Assembly (NCBI GenBank): GCA_002287215.1
Contig: LMVO01000047.1
Span: forward strand, 1-64,000
Length of the DNA: 64,000 nt
Reading direction: 5' to 3'
Source of the DNA: Methanocorpusculum parvum
Lineage (GTDB): Archaea > Halobacteriota > Methanomicrobia > Methanomicrobiales > Methanocorpusculaceae
The notes under the pieces are model-generated. The model worked only from the letters and a program-made list of their open reading frames with translations, had not been told where the DNA came from and did not search any database. Below, one piece after another: positions 34,411-44,080 of the stretch (the first letter of the stretch is position 1; every line of letters starts with the position of its first letter). Position numbers and translations under genes: made by a program.

Positions 34411-35145
34411 TCAGAGTTTACGGCAGACCGTCAGGTATCCCGTGTGGGAGACACGTGTCGACGGTCTTGTTCCCCGTTTGCTCCGGGTGAGTTCACGTTC
34501 CATGCACTCAAAGGTAAGAACCGACTCCTCACCGAACATTTCCCGGGCAGTATCCATCACGCAGAAGGTCTGTTCCAGAAACGGCGTATAGGTCGCGAAG
34601 TACCCGCCGATCTTCAGGAGCGGGTATACGTGCCTGACGTGTTCGGGCTGGATCTGCATATCCAGATGGATGATATCGTAGGGTCCGTCCGTGACTTCCA
34701 GAACATCACAGGCCCGGCACTCGACGTTGTCGAGCCCGGCGTCCCGGATGTTTCCTTCCGCTATTTTGGAGAACTCGGGTCGTGCTTCGCAGGTGACGAC
34801 CGATCCCGCACATCCGCCGAAGAAGATGGCCGCGATCCCTGATCCCGTTCCCGCATCCAGCACGCGGTCACGCCGGCACATTCCCGTGTAGGCCATGACC
34901 ATGCCGATGTCTTTTGGCATCATGGGTGCTCCCGTCCGTTTTCCGTGTGAGAAAAAGTCTGTTGCTTTCGGGACGAAGACATGGAACGGTTTACCCAGAT
35001 GGGTCAGGACGGCAGCTCCATCCTCCAGTCCCGCGACCTCCGCAAGATCGATCATGCCAAGATCCGTCGAGAGTTTTCCCTCGCCGGCCTTCACATAATA
35101 CTCGCGTCCGTGTCCGCGGACGATGACTCTGTTTGATCCGATCAT
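34411..35145 (-). CDS. trmI: tRNA (adenine-N1)-methyltransferase TrmI
   Basis: A 244-aa TrmI-type enzyme methylating adenine 57/58 in the T-loop. An N-terminal beta domain (about 1-80) precedes the Rossmann fold with LDAGTGSGIAAI (about 95-106), VVTCEARPEF and DIIHLDMQ. ATG 35145 is chosen since it overlaps the NAC stop as ATGA. Part of the RecJ-like-PUA-NAC-TrmI minus-strand run. Confidence 0.92.
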   Translation of the reverse strand: MIGSNRVIVRGHGREYYVKAGEGKLSTDLGMIDLAEVAGLEDGAAVLTHLGKPFHVFVPKATDFFSHGKRTGAPMMPKDIGMVMAYTGMCRRDRVLDAGTGSGIAAIFFGGCAGSVVTCEARPEFSKIAEGNIRDAGLDNVECRACDVLEVTDGPYDIIHLDMQIQPEHVRHVYPLLKIGGYFATYTPFLEQTFCVMDTAREMFGEESVLTFECMERELTRSKRGTRPSTRVSHTGYLTVCRKL

Positions 35146-35480
35146 ACCGCGGTAAGTTTTAAAATTGCCTCGGCAATATCCCCTTTGCACTCGACGAGAG
35201 CGGCGCGGGCCGCGTCCGGCGAGACGGAAGTTTGTGAAGCCACAAGCTCCACATCCGACTCAGGGATCTCGACTGCGGCTTCTTCGAAGTGAACATCACC
35301 CGTAAGCTGATATGAGGTCTGACCCTGCATCGTGATGCCGACGACCTCGGCATTCAGAAAGACATAATTTCCGGACGCTGTGTAGACCACAACTTTCGAG
35401 ACATCGGCGATCTCGTCCATCTTCATACCCATCTTCTTCATCGCTGCTTTCATCTGTTTGGGATTTACTCCTGGCATCAT
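35142..35480 (-). CDS. nac: Nascent polypeptide-associated complex protein
   Basis: The 112-aa archaeal NAC has the NAC domain (about 20-70, VVVYTASGNYVFLNAEVVGI) and a C-terminal UBA domain (about 75-112, DAARAALVECKGDIAEAI). It binds nascent chains at the ribosome as a homodimer. Overlaps both neighbours by 4 bases. Confidence 0.95.
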   Translation of the reverse strand: MMPGVNPKQMKAAMKKMGMKMDEIADVSKVVVYTASGNYVFLNAEVVGITMQGQTSYQLTGDVHFEEAAVEIPESDVELVASQTSVSPDAARAALVECKGDIAEAILKLTAV

Positions 35481-35971
35481 TTTTTGTTCCTTCCTTGTCT
35501 AACTTTTACTGCTGTTCCGTAATTAAATCCGATCATTTCACTTCCGGAAAGTACTGCCATCCCGGTGGCGATCAGATTGTCCGATTCATCGACGACAAAC
35601 ACTTCGTCTTCTGCGTGAATATTTGGATCACTCGATATTACGTGTTTTGCCATCGCATTTTTGCCGTCGGCAACGAAAGGTACCGCCTCTTCCATGATCA
35701 CGACCCGGTTTGCCGGAGCCGGCAGAAATGCATGCAGAGCCTGCGCTCCGGGATAGCCGAGCGTGAACCGCCCGTCATTCGCCCGGACAGTGACCAGCCG
35801 TTCTTTGGCCAGGCTCACGTACCGTACCCGCTTTGTGGTCGAGTATGAAAACGTGACCTGGTCGGGAAAGAGCGCTTCTCCTGCCCCCCGCCCGAACTGG
35901 AAGTCAGCGATCCTTCTGACCCGCTGCAAACTGCCCTTTGACAAGCTCGTTAACTCTTCTGGTGAAATCAT
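35477..35971 (-). CDS. PUA-domain protein related to the archaeosine transglycosylase C-terminus
   Basis: A 164-aa protein whose order of motifs (RRIADFQFG, DGRFTLGYPGAQALH, VVIMEEAVPFVADGKN, GFNYGTAVKVRQG) matches the C-terminal two domains of archaeal tRNA-guanine transglycosylase, ending in an RNA-binding PUA domain. There is no catalytic barrel. ATG 35971 would overlap the RecJ-like gene by 68 bases; two in-frame TTG codons just downstream are alternatives. Likely RNA binding. Confidence 0.83.
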   Translation of the reverse strand: MISPEELTSLSKGSLQRVRRIADFQFGRGAGEALFPDQVTFSYSTTKRVRYVSLAKERLVTVRANDGRFTLGYPGAQALHAFLPAPANRVVIMEEAVPFVADGKNAMAKHVISSDPNIHAEDEVFVVDESDNLIATGMAVLSGSEMIGFNYGTAVKVRQGRNKK

Positions 35972-37301
35972 GCTCGCATCCTTTGGGGATATATGCGCCG
36001 GCTGCAATATTATGCCCTCCGCCTGCTCCCCCTGATTCGACGGCGGCCGTGACCAGAACTTCCTGCAGATCGACCCCGCGGCGCAGAACTTTTTCATAGG
36101 TCCGCATCGAGACTTTGATGAGATTGGGTTCGTCAGAGACGCTGCACATTACAAGGATCGGCTTATTGGTGTCGAGTTTTGAGAGAGCCATGCCTGCTCC
36201 GATCCCGGCGATCGTATCCGGATACTTATCTCCGGTATGGATCGCCTGGATCGATCCGAGATCTTCCACGCCCGTTTCGATGATGTACTCGCAGAGTTCG
36301 CGGATGATGGATCGGTGATGTCTGAGCATATGCTCGGCCTCACGGTACTTCTGCCCCCGGTCGCCGAAACAGACAGCCTCGCCGATCTTCGGCTTGGCCC
36401 ATCTGCCGCAGGCATTCAGCATCGTGGCATACTCAGACGCATTCCTCAGCGGCGTTTTTTCCATCTCATCAGGGAAGAAGTAATGTTCGGCAATAAACCC
36501 GTCTGATGACTCGCCGTTGGCAATGATCTGCTCTGCAAGAACGCTGGCAAGTCTTTTTTCCTCTTCGGAAGAGAGTTCTTCCCAAACCCTCTGGTCAGAC
36601 GGTGACTGGTAGATCCCGATCCGGCAGAGCAGCGCGGCTGCTTCTGCAGGTTTTCCTGAGATGCCGGGTATCTGCGGATCGTCAGCATTCGAGAGACAGA
36701 TGTGAAGCGGTCTTGTTGAGAGGCCATAACAGTTTATCCCGCGCCTGATCCGGATATGCCCGCTGTCAGCTCCGTCCTCTGCTATCCATCTGGCAACACC
36801 AACCAGTCCGTGATTTTCCCGCGCCATCATATCGCCGACGTTTCCAACGACGGAAAGTTTTGCCAGATCAGTATTTGCCGGGTCGAGCTTTCTTGCGACC
36901 AAATAAGCAATGCCTGCGGCGCTGCATTTTACGTAATCCTCCCCATAAAACTGGGAGTTCACCTGAAAGTATTCTGTGCCGCCGGGTGCCGGCTGACTTA
37001 TGTGGTGGTCAAGGATGAGGACACTGTCTGCCGTGATGCCTGCTTCTTCCAGAAGATTCTGCTGACCCCCGCCAAGATCGGTGAAGATCTTCAGCGTGTC
37101 GTCATCCGGGATATGCTTCATGGTCATCGGCTCGAGCTGGCGGACAAAGACCGGGTTTACCGGGATCCCCAGCCGGGTGACGGCCTGCGAGATGATCGCT
37201 TCGCTGGAGATTCCGTCGGCATCTATGTGCGAGATGAGGGTGGCGGCGTCAGCTTCCAGAATTATCTTTGCGGCGCGGCTGACATCTTCAACGAATCCCA
37301 T
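35904..37301 (-). CDS. Archaeal RecJ-like DHH phosphoesterase
   Basis: A 465-aa DHH/DHHA1 nuclease: SHIDADGISSEA, TDLGGGQ, LDHH and the C-terminal GGAGGGHNIAAGAYIP. Such proteins (RecJ homologues, some called GAN) are 3' or 5' single-strand exonucleases at the archaeal replisome. Full motif set implies activity. First gene of a six-gene minus-strand run ending at nadE. Divergent from nnr, 63 bases away. Confidence 0.88.
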   Translation of the reverse strand: MGFVEDVSRAAKIILEADAATLISHIDADGISSEAIISQAVTRLGIPVNPVFVRQLEPMTMKHIPDDDTLKIFTDLGGGQQNLLEEAGITADSVLILDHHISQPAPGGTEYFQVNSQFYGEDYVKCSAAGIAYLVARKLDPANTDLAKLSVVGNVGDMMARENHGLVGVARWIAEDGADSGHIRIRRGINCYGLSTRPLHICLSNADDPQIPGISGKPAEAAALLCRIGIYQSPSDQRVWEELSSEEEKRLASVLAEQIIANGESSDGFIAEHYFFPDEMEKTPLRNASEYATMLNACGRWAKPKIGEAVCFGDRGQKYREAEHMLRHHRSIIRELCEYIIETGVEDLGSIQAIHTGDKYPDTIAGIGAGMALSKLDTNKPILVMCSVSDEPNLIKVSMRTYEKVLRRGVDLQEVLVTAAVESGGAGGGHNIAAGAYIPKGCEHDFTRRVNELVKGQFAAGQKDR

Positions 37302-37364
37302 TCCTTATCTGTTGGGATGTATGTGGGGAAAAATCATTACCAGTGCAGACACACACTAACATAT

Positions 37365-38738
37365 ATGCGGGATCTGATTCAGTTCGGTCTCTCCGGCGTT
37401 ATTTCGCCGGAGACGATGCGTGTCGTTGATAAAAACGCGGATGATTACGGCATCTCCGCGGCCGAGCGCATGGAGAGCGCGGGATCCGTACTCGCCGCCG
37501 CCGTCCGATCCGAATCTCCTGCATCCGTTCTGATCCTCTGCGGAACAGGAAACAACGGAGGAGACGGATTTGTGTGCGCCCGTCATCTGGCAAAGGAGTA
37601 TTCGGTAAAGGTGGTCTTCACCGGAAAGCCGAAGACGCCGGAGGCAGGGGCGGCGTTTTTTGCACTGGAAGGGTGCCCGGCGGAACTTTCTTCCACCTGG
37701 TCGGCTGAGGATTTTTCCGCCGATGTGATCGTGGATGCTCTCATGGGAACAGGCGCCTCCCTGCCGCTTCGGGAACCATATGCCTCCCTTGTGGATCTGA
37801 TGAACGCGGCAAAAGGCCGGATCCTTGCCTGTGATATGCCGACGCCCGGGGCAAGGGCGGACCGGGTTATCGCATTTCATCTTGCAAAAACCGAAGGCGC
37901 CGAGGCATACAGTATCGGGATTCCGTTCGGCGCAGAGATTTTCTGCGGGAAAGGGGATCTTCTTTCAGTCCCCAAAAAGCCGTCCGGAGCGCACAAGGGA
38001 TGGGGGGGCTATGTGCTCGTGATCGGCGGAGGGCCGTATCAGGGTGCGCCGTTCCTTGCTGGCTGCGCCGCCCTCAGATCAGGCGCGGACGTCGTCCGCG
38101 TAGCGGCCCCCGTTGACGGATTCATACCGGATCTGATCCTTGAGAGACTGCCGGGAAACAAAGTGGGCAAAGAGCATCTGGACCGGCTGCTTGCATTAGC
38201 AGAGAACGCGGATGTGGTGATCGCCGGACCCGGGCTCGGCGCTGATCCGGAAAGTCTCGAGGTGGCTTCGCAGATCGTCGTCGCCGCGAAACGTGCCGTG
38301 GTGGACGCAGATCTCCTGCGTAATCCTCTGCCGAAAGCACGGGAGCAGACGATCTACACGCCGCATGCAGGCGAGTTTGCCAGGGTCTTCTGTCCGGTCC
38401 CGGAGAAGCTCAGTGATAGGGGGTTCGTCGTACGGGAAGCGGCGAAACGTGCCGGCGGGACAGTCATTCTAAAAGGGGCGATCGATGTGATCTCGGACGG
38501 CGCCCGGGTGAAGTTCAACCGGTCCGGCGCCCCGGGTATGACCACGGGGGGCACCGGCGATGTTCTCTCAGGCGTATGCGGCGGACTTCTTTCACGAATG
38601 AATGCCTTTGAGGCCGCCTGCGCCGCGGTGTATGCCGCGGGATTGGCCGGGGAACTGGCTGATGAAGACACCGGGGACGGTTTAATCGCAAGCGATTTAC
38701 TCAGGCACCTTGCATACATAGTGTATAAGGAGAAATGA
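37365..38738 (+). CDS. nnr: Bifunctional NAD(P)HX epimerase/dehydratase
   Basis: Repairs hydrated NADH and NADPH. N-terminal YjeF epimerase domain (about 1-205, [17 protein letters not shown]) and C-terminal ADP-dependent dehydratase (about 215-457; [40 protein letters not shown]). The long upstream open frame lies antisense to the RecJ-like gene and is not coding; the ATG at 37365 gives the family start. Followed closely by moaC. Confidence 0.93.
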   Translation: MRDLIQFGLSGVISPETMRVVDKNADDYGISAAERMESAGSVLAAAVRSESPASVLILCGTGNNGGDGFVCARHLAKEYSVKVVFTGKPKTPEAGAAFFALEGCPAELSSTWSAEDFSADVIVDALMGTGASLPLREPYASLVDLMNAAKGRILACDMPTPGARADRVIAFHLAKTEGAEAYSIGIPFGAEIFCGKGDLLSVPKKPSGAHKGWGGYVLVIGGGPYQGAPFLAGCAALRSGADVVRVAAPVDGFIPDLILERLPGNKVGKEHLDRLLALAENADVVIAGPGLGADPESLEVASQIVVAAKRAVVDADLLRNPLPKAREQTIYTPHAGEFARVFCPVPEKLSDRGFVVREAAKRAGGTVILKGAIDVISDGARVKFNRSGAPGMTTGGTGDVLSGVCGGLLSRMNAFEAACAAVYAAGLAGELADEDTGDGLIASDLLRHLAYIVYKEK

Positions 38739-38739
38739 A

Positions 38740-39216
38740 ATGCCGGTTTTTACTCATCTGAATGAAAATAATGAAGTCCACATGGTGGATGTGACGCCAA
38801 AACCCGATGTTTCACGTGAAGCTACCGCAAAGGGACGGATCTATCTGCGGCCTGAAACGCTCGCGGCCATCGCCGAAGGCCGGGTCCTGAAAGGAAATGT
38901 GCTTGCAACTGCCCAAGTGGCGGGAACGCTCGCGGTAAAACAGACATGGGCACTCATCCCGATGTGCCACCCCCTTCCGGTTGGCGGGGTGACGATCTGG
39001 TTTGAACAGACGGACGAGTACATCGAGGCGTTCTGCCGGGTAAAAACCTACGGGAAGACCGGTATCGAAATGGAAGCGCTGACTGGAGTTTCCCTGTCAC
39101 TTTTGACGATCTGGGACATGGTCAAGTCGGCGGAGAAGGACGAGGCAGGCCAGTATCCGGTGACCCGCATCGACGGTATCGCTGTTATAGAGAAGATCAA
39201 GGGAACGCCCGAGTAA
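38740..39216 (+). CDS. moaC: Cyclic pyranopterin monophosphate synthase MoaC
   Basis: Second step of molybdopterin synthesis, needed for the Mo/W enzymes of methanogenesis. The 158-aa protein carries [26 protein letters not shown] and [20 protein letters not shown] with the Lys of SAEKDE, all family signatures. It starts one base after the nnr stop. Confidence 0.95.
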   Translation: MPVFTHLNENNEVHMVDVTPKPDVSREATAKGRIYLRPETLAAIAEGRVLKGNVLATAQVAGTLAVKQTWALIPMCHPLPVGGVTIWFEQTDEYIEAFCRVKTYGKTGIEMEALTGVSLSLLTIWDMVKSAEKDEAGQYPVTRIDGIAVIEKIKGTPE

Positions 39217-39352
39217 AGCCTCCTTCGGCCATCACGGAGTATTTATACAACATAGCCCCAATAATATACAGTTTACAGCTAGCCGCATCCAGTGCGGTCT
39301 GTATATCACAGGAATGTAGCCTATACGGCTGAACCTGAGGTGAAACCAACAC

Positions 39353-39937
39353 ATGTCGAAATCAATGTATGGATATGTCCGTGACGCGTGGAAAAAGCCC
39401 GCAGAGTCCGGAGTAAAGAAACTCCTCTGGGAGAGAATGCAGACCTGGCGCCGTCAGGGCGCCGTTGTCAGGCTTGAGCGCCCGACCCGTATCGACAGAG
39501 CGCGGGAGCTCGGCTACAAAGCAAAGCAGGGCATCATCGTTGTTCGCGCATCCATCCGCCGCGGTGGCCGCAGAAAATCGAGATATATCCGCGGACGCAG
39601 AACCAACCGTATGGGAATGCGCAAAGCAACCCCGGGCAAGAACCTGCAGTCGATCGCAGAAGAGCGCGCCGCAACCCGCTACCCGAACATGGAAGTTCTG
39701 AACTCCTACTGGGTAGGCCAGGACGGAAAGAGCAAGTATTACGAGATCATCCTTGTTGACAGAAACAGCCCGTCTGTTCTCGCCGACAAGAACCTCGCAT
39801 GGGTTGCCGAAACCCGCGGACGTGTGTTCCGTGGTAAGACTTCCGCCGGAAGAAAGGCACGCGGACTCCACAACCGCGGAACCGGAACTGAAAAGTGCCG
39901 GCCCAGCATTACTTCCCACAGGAACCAGGGTAAATAA
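39353..39937 (+). CDS. rpl15e: 50S ribosomal protein L15e
   Basis: The 194-aa basic protein has the L15e hallmarks: [33 protein letters not shown], the long basic [16 protein letters not shown]-like tail region and [18 protein letters not shown]. First gene of the translation/RNase P superoperon; a GAGGTG ribosome site is near 39339. Its very basic composition is normal. Confidence 0.97.
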   Translation: MSKSMYGYVRDAWKKPAESGVKKLLWERMQTWRRQGAVVRLERPTRIDRARELGYKAKQGIIVVRASIRRGGRRKSRYIRGRRTNRMGMRKATPGKNLQSIAEERAATRYPNMEVLNSYWVGQDGKSKYYEIILVDRNSPSVLADKNLAWVAETRGRVFRGKTSAGRKARGLHNRGTGTEKCRPSITSHRNQGK

Positions 39938-39961
39938 CCCTGTTCTCATTTTTTTCTCATT

Positions 39962-40606
39962 ATGATAACAGACGCATGCGTGTATGCGAATAACTCATCA
40001 CACACAACGCTTCGTCGTTTTGCCCTGACCGCCGCATCCTGCGGTTTTTCCCGGATCATCGCCTGCGATCCTGCCGAGGATATCTCCGAGTATGCCGGCG
40101 TTTCTATTCTGAAAGGCAGACTGATCGGCAAACTGAGCGGAAAGGCATTCTTCGACGCGGTCAAAAAGACCCCTGCCGGCACGGTCGTCTTCGTGCAGGT
40201 CGGAGAAAACAGTTTCAACCGCACGGCCGTCACCACGAAAGGAGTACATCTTCTGACCGGCATCTCTGACCTTCCGAAAGGCGGATTCGATCACATCGTT
40301 TCGAAGATGGCGGCACAGCAGAACACCGGCGTCGTTCTTGACTTCTCACGGATCATCGATCCGAAAACACGGCGGACTGCTCTTTCCCGGTATGACGAGA
40401 TACTTGCTTTCCAGCGGAAGTATCATTTCCCGCTTTTGATCGCAAGCGGCGCATCCGAGTGTCTCGGACAGCGGAATATCACCGAGATCATCGCACTCGC
40501 CGACCTCTTCGGGATGACAGAACAGGAAGTCAGATCTGCTCTCGACTCACTCGATGGCATTCTTTCTCCGAAAAAGACCGTTGAGATCGTGGAGGAGAGA
40601 TCATGA
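39962..40606 (+). CDS. rnp3: Ribonuclease P protein component 3 (Rpp30)
   Basis: The 214-aa TIM-barrel-like protein subunit of RNase P. Begins MITDACVYANN and includes VVLDFSRIID, LLIASGA and the terminal helix with RSALDSLDGIL, typical of archaeal Rpp30. Overlaps rnp2 by 4 bases; the two subunits belong to the same holoenzyme with Pop5 pairing. Confidence 0.93.
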   Translation: MITDACVYANNSSHTTLRRFALTAASCGFSRIIACDPAEDISEYAGVSILKGRLIGKLSGKAFFDAVKKTPAGTVVFVQVGENSFNRTAVTTKGVHLLTGISDLPKGGFDHIVSKMAAQQNTGVVLDFSRIIDPKTRRTALSRYDEILAFQRKYHFPLLIASGASECLGQRNITEIIALADLFGMTEQEVRSALDSLDGILSPKKTVEIVEERS

Positions 40607-41046
40607 GCGTTCTTCCGCCGACACTTCGTGAGAACCGGCGTTACGTCCTGTTTCGGATCATCACGCCCGTGAATCCGACCCAGAAGGAGGTGTACCGATC
40701 CATGGCTGAATCGGTAACTGCACTTTTCGGCGATGCGGGGGCGGCAAAAATGCATCCCGCTGTCGTATGGTCCGAAGGCGAATATGCGATCGCCCGATGT
40801 ACCCGCGGATATGAAAAGTCCCTCATCGCAGCTTTGGCCGTTGTCACGAAAGTCTGCGGTGAGCCGGCGGCATTCAGATCGGTCGCAACCTCCGGGACCA
40901 TCCTTTCTTTGAAAAAAAAGGTGGTCCACGAGGCGGCAGATGATGCCGCGTATCCGGGATATCTGTGCGCAGGTAAGAAGGTTAATAATCTTTCAAAAGA
41001 GAATGGGCATAGATATCTAACTAGAGATGATATAATTAAGGAGTAA
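40603..41046 (+). CDS. rnp2: Ribonuclease P protein component 2 (Pop5)
   Basis: The 147-aa Pop5 homologue begins [14 protein letters not shown], the family N-terminus, and has [16 protein letters not shown] and [13 protein letters not shown]. It forms the catalytic-RNA activating complex with Rpp30, encoded just upstream with 4-base overlap. The proteasome alpha gene follows after 2 bases. Confidence 0.94.
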   Translation: MSVLPPTLRENRRYVLFRIITPVNPTQKEVYRSMAESVTALFGDAGAAKMHPAVVWSEGEYAIARCTRGYEKSLIAALAVVTKVCGEPAAFRSVATSGTILSLKKKVVHEAADDAAYPGYLCAGKKVNNLSKENGHRYLTRDDIIKE

Positions 41047-41048
41047 CA

Positions 41049-41867
41049 ATGCAGCCACAACAATATCAAATGGGCGGATACGATCGTGCCATCACGATGT
41101 TTTCCCCCGATGGACGTCTGTATCAGGTAGAATATGCCCGTGAAGCGGTCAAAAGGGGAACGACCGCTGTCGGCATAAAATGCAAGACGGGAGTTGTACT
41201 TCTCGTTGACAAACGGGTGAACTCCCGTCTCCTGGAGCCCTCCTCGATCGAGAAGATCTTCCGGATCGATGAACACATCGGCGTCGCCTCCTCGGGTCTC
41301 GTCGGAGATGCACGGATTCTCGTTGACCGTGCACGGATAGAATCCCAGATCAATCGGGTCAGTTACGGCGAACCGATCGATGTGGAGACTCTGGCAAAGA
41401 AACTCTGCGATCACATGCAGAGCTACACGCTGTTCGGCGGGGCGCGGCCTTACGGAACGGCGCTTCTGATCGCCGGGGCCGAGTCGTCGCCGACCGGGCA
41501 GAAGTATCATCTCTTCGAGACCGACCCGTCCGGAACGCTTCTCGAATACTCCGCAACCGGTATCGGTATCGGCAGACCGGCTGTCATCAAACTCTTTGAA
41601 CAGGAGTACAAAGAGACTTGTACTGCCGAAGAAGCTGTTCTGCTCGGCCTCAAGGCTTTGCACACCGCCACCGAAGGCAAGTTCGATATGAACACCGTCG
41701 AGATCGGCATTGCCGGTGAGTATTCCAAGAAGCACTCTTCCAAAAAGGAGACTGAGACCGCAAACGGAGCAAAAATATCGACCCTCTCGTTCAGAAAACT
41801 GAATGCAGATGAAGTAAAGGCAGCTGTTGCCAAATTTTCCAAGACGACTCCTGCGAAAAAGGAGTGA
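41049..41867 (+). CDS. psmA: Proteasome alpha subunit
   Basis: The alpha ring subunit of the 20S proteasome: [24 protein letters not shown] is the N-terminal signature region (about 9-32), with [14 protein letters not shown] following. The 272 aa exceed the usual 240-260 owing to a charged C-terminal tail ([10 protein letters not shown]...TTPAKKE). It is the docking ring for PAN (9155). Position in the RNase P-SBDS superoperon is conserved in archaea. Confidence 0.97.
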   Translation: MQPQQYQMGGYDRAITMFSPDGRLYQVEYAREAVKRGTTAVGIKCKTGVVLLVDKRVNSRLLEPSSIEKIFRIDEHIGVASSGLVGDARILVDRARIESQINRVSYGEPIDVETLAKKLCDHMQSYTLFGGARPYGTALLIAGAESSPTGQKYHLFETDPSGTLLEYSATGIGIGRPAVIKLFEQEYKETCTAEEAVLLGLKALHTATEGKFDMNTVEIGIAGEYSKKHSSKKETETANGAKISTLSFRKLNADEVKAAVAKFSKTTPAKKE

Positions 41868-41875
41868 GCTGATCT

Positions 41876-42577
41876 ATGATTTCCCTTGATGATGCAGTAA
41901 CCGCCCGTCTGGAAACACACGGACTGAAGTTTGAACTGTTGGTCGATCCAGAACTTGCCGACAAAATGCGGCACGGGGCGGATCTCGACATTGAAGATGT
42001 TGTTGCAGCGATGTATGTGTATGAGAACGCCTCGCGCGGAGACAAGTCTCCGGATGAGGATATCCTGAAGGTGTTCAAGACCACTGATTTTCGGGAAGTC
42101 GCCAAACACATCATTCTCAAAGGTGAAATCCATCTCACGACCGAGCAGCGGCGTCATCTGATCGAAGAAAAACGCAGACGCGTGATCGCGTTCATCGCAC
42201 GAAACGCTGTCAATCCGCAGACCGGCCTTCCCCACCCGGTCATGCGGATCGAGATGGCTCTGGAACAGGTCAGGGTAAACTACGATCCGTTCAAATCTGT
42301 AGATGATCTGGTCAAGGAGACCGTCAAAGCTTTGCGTCCGATCCTGCCGATAAGGTTCGAGGAGCGGCGCATCGCCGCCAAGTTCCCGATGGACTTTGCG
42401 GCCAAAGCCTATGCTTCCATCTCGAGCGCGGCCTATGTGACCATGGATAAAAACGAATGGCAAAGCGACGGATCATGGATCTGCGTCGTAACGATTCCTG
42501 CCGGCATGCAGGAGGAGTTCTTCAATCTGGCAAATGCCGCAGCGAAAGGCGATGCACAGCTGAAGATTCTTGAGTAA
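41876..42577 (+). CDS. Ribosome maturation protein SBDS
   Basis: The 233-aa archaeal SBDS: N-terminal FYSH domain (about 1-90, LVDPELADKMRHG, FKTTDFREVAKHI), HTH-like middle (LTTEQRRHLIEEKRRRVIAFIARNA-type) and C-terminal ferredoxin-like domain. Releases anti-association factor from the large subunit. It starts 8 bases after psmA. In most archaea rrp4, rrp41 and rrp42 of the exosome come next; here only a 59-base gap follows. Confidence 0.96.
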   Translation: MISLDDAVTARLETHGLKFELLVDPELADKMRHGADLDIEDVVAAMYVYENASRGDKSPDEDILKVFKTTDFREVAKHIILKGEIHLTTEQRRHLIEEKRRRVIAFIARNAVNPQTGLPHPVMRIEMALEQVRVNYDPFKSVDDLVKETVKALRPILPIRFEERRIAAKFPMDFAAKAYASISSAAYVTMDKNEWQSDGSWICVVTIPAGMQEEFFNLANAAAKGDAQLKILE

Positions 42578-42636
42578 CGCATACTATTAAAACAACTGAG
42601 AACGAATATTACTAGATATTTCTGGAGGAATAAAAA

Positions 42637-42921
42637 ATGGCATCCAAGAGTAAACATGTTGCAAAAGGACGCGTAACCGGCAGTGCCGGCCGCTTTGGTC
42701 CGAGATACGGCCGTTTCTGCCGTAAGATGGTCAATGAGAGCGAGAAGATTTCCCGCGCGAAACACCTGTGTCCGACGTGCGACACGATCGCAGTAAAGCG
42801 TGTCGGCACCGGTATCTGGGAGTGCAAGAAATGCGGATACAAATACGCAGGCGGCGCCTACGTTCCGCAGACCCCGGGCCTTAAGGTTGTTCTTCGCGCC
42901 ATCGAGACGAAAGGAGTATAA
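42637..42921 (+). CDS. rpl37ae: 50S ribosomal protein L37Ae
   Basis: A 94-aa zinc ribbon ribosomal protein: [15 protein letters not shown] and two Cys pairs, HLCPTCDT and [20 protein letters not shown] lies about 10 bases before the ATG and an AT-rich promoter-like stretch precedes it, so it may start a separate transcript. Confidence 0.97.
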   Translation: MASKSKHVAKGRVTGSAGRFGPRYGRFCRKMVNESEKISRAKHLCPTCDTIAVKRVGTGIWECKKCGYKYAGGAYVPQTPGLKVVLRAIETKGV

Positions 42922-42925
42922 CCCA

Positions 42926-43057
42926 ATGGTTGCTTACAAGTGCGCCCGCTGTAAACAGCTGGTAGAAATCGGTACGAACATCCGCTGTCCCTACTGCGGT
43001 CACCGTATCCTTTTCAAGGCCCGCGGTGCCGGCACGAAAGAACTGAAAGCCAGATGA
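42926..43057 (+). CDS. rpoP: DNA-directed RNA polymerase subunit P (Rpo12)
   Basis: A 43-aa zinc ribbon, too short for many gene finders. [12 protein letters not shown] and [15 protein letters not shown] give the four Cys, as in archaeal Rpo12 (eukaryotic Rpb12). The stop overlaps the ATG of the Brix gene by 4 bases. Position after L37Ae is conserved in archaea. Confidence 0.95.
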   Translation: MVAYKCARCKQLVEIGTNIRCPYCGHRILFKARGAGTKELKAR

Positions 43058-43455
43058 CGATCGTAACTTCATCGCGCAAACCAGCACCGGAGGTCCGGAA
43101 ACTGGCAAAAGAAATCGCTTTTGCTCTGGACTTCCCGTTTGTCCAGCGGGGAAAAGCAGGCATTCATGATATAGGGGGAGAAGACCCCCGTGTTATTTTC
43201 CTGTCAGGCTCGAAACGGCAGGGTCCGGTGTTCGATTTGATGGTGAATGATTCCCTGGTTTTTTCCATGCTGATCAGCAACGTAAAAGAGTCCGAACGAA
43301 CCGGTCCGTTTACCAAAGGATTTCTCACCCGGGAAAAGGAGCTGTTCGATTATCTCTCGCCGCATGTTCCCATCACCTATGATGAGAATGCTGACGGTCC
43401 TATCGTTTTTTGCGGCACACAGAAAAGACAGTATGCCCTGCAGGTTATGGTATGA
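43054..43455 (+). CDS. Brix-domain ribosome biogenesis protein
   Basis: The 133-aa minimal Brix protein (MIL1-like in archaea) begins [21 protein letters not shown]-type and has [11 protein letters not shown] and the [12 protein letters not shown] region. It is thought to bind rRNA during subunit assembly, like eukaryotic Imp4/Brx1. Overlaps rpoP and pcc1 by 4 bases each. Confidence 0.92.
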   Translation: MTIVTSSRKPAPEVRKLAKEIAFALDFPFVQRGKAGIHDIGGEDPRVIFLSGSKRQGPVFDLMVNDSLVFSMLISNVKESERTGPFTKGFLTREKELFDYLSPHVPITYDENADGPIVFCGTQKRQYALQVMV

Positions 43456-43682
43456 ACCACGCCGCCCGTTTTGTCTTTGAAACCAGGTTTGCAGAAAAAC
43501 TGTATGAAGTTCTCGCCCCGGAGATCGCAAGTGATCCGGGAGAAAAATCCAACGTGCGGCTCACCCGCAGCGAATCATCCGTGTTCCTCTCTGTAGAGGC
43601 GGAAGATGCTGCGGCTCTTCGGGCATCCCTCAATATGTGGCTGCGGTTGGTTAATGTATCCCATGAAGTATTGGAGTTGTAA
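43452..43682 (+). CDS. pcc1: KEOPS complex subunit Pcc1
   Basis: The 76-aa Pcc1 dimerisation subunit of the tRNA t6A-forming KEOPS complex. It shows the LTRSESSVFLSVEAEDAAALRASLN segment shape (strand-strand-helix) and the C-terminal LRLVNVSHEVL. The ATG at 43452 overlaps the Brix stop; the earlier part of the open frame is inside Brix. Confidence 0.9.
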   Translation: MNHAARFVFETRFAEKLYEVLAPEIASDPGEKSNVRLTRSESSVFLSVEAEDAAALRASLNMWLRLVNVSHEVLEL

Positions 43683-43685
43683 AAA

Positions 43686-44063
43686 ATGACAGCACCCCAG
43701 CAGGCGGCGGGTATCCCGCCGCAGATTCAGCAGCAGCTTGGAATGTTCCAGCAGATCCAGCAGCAGCTTCAGCAGGTATCGTCCCAGAAAATGCAGTATG
43801 AGATGACGCTGCGTGAAACGAAACGCGCCCTTGAAGAGATCGAGTCGGCAGCGGAAGACGCAGTAATGTATTCGGCAGTAGGTTCGATTCTGATCCAGAA
43901 ACAAAAACCGGCCGTCAAAGCGGAACTCGAAGAGAAGGTCGACTCCCTTGAACTCCGCATCAGCTCACTGGACAAACAGGAAAAGGCAATGACCACGAAA
44001 GCGGGCCAGCTCCAAAAGCAGATCCAGGAAGCCATCAGCGGCGGCGTCCCGGCTGCCCAGTAA
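43686..44063 (+). CDS. pfdB: Prefoldin beta subunit
   Basis: A 125-aa coiled-coil protein: Gln-rich N-terminal helix (IQQQLGMFQQIQQQLQQ), beta hairpin VMYSAVGSILIQ, and C-terminal helix. Forms the jellyfish-shaped prefoldin hexamer with alpha subunits. Last gene of the superoperon; a run of seven T right after the stop is a probable terminator. Confidence 0.95.
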   Translation: MTAPQQAAGIPPQIQQQLGMFQQIQQQLQQVSSQKMQYEMTLRETKRALEEIESAAEDAVMYSAVGSILIQKQKPAVKAELEEKVDSLELRISSLDKQEKAMTTKAGQLQKQIQEAISGGVPAAQ

Positions 44064-44080
44064 CTTTTTTTTCTAAAAAA

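Noticed and set aside
36756-37364. Long 5' extension of the nnr reading frame
   Set aside because: Antisense to the RecJ-like gene and rich in Cys and odd residues; the family start is at 37365.
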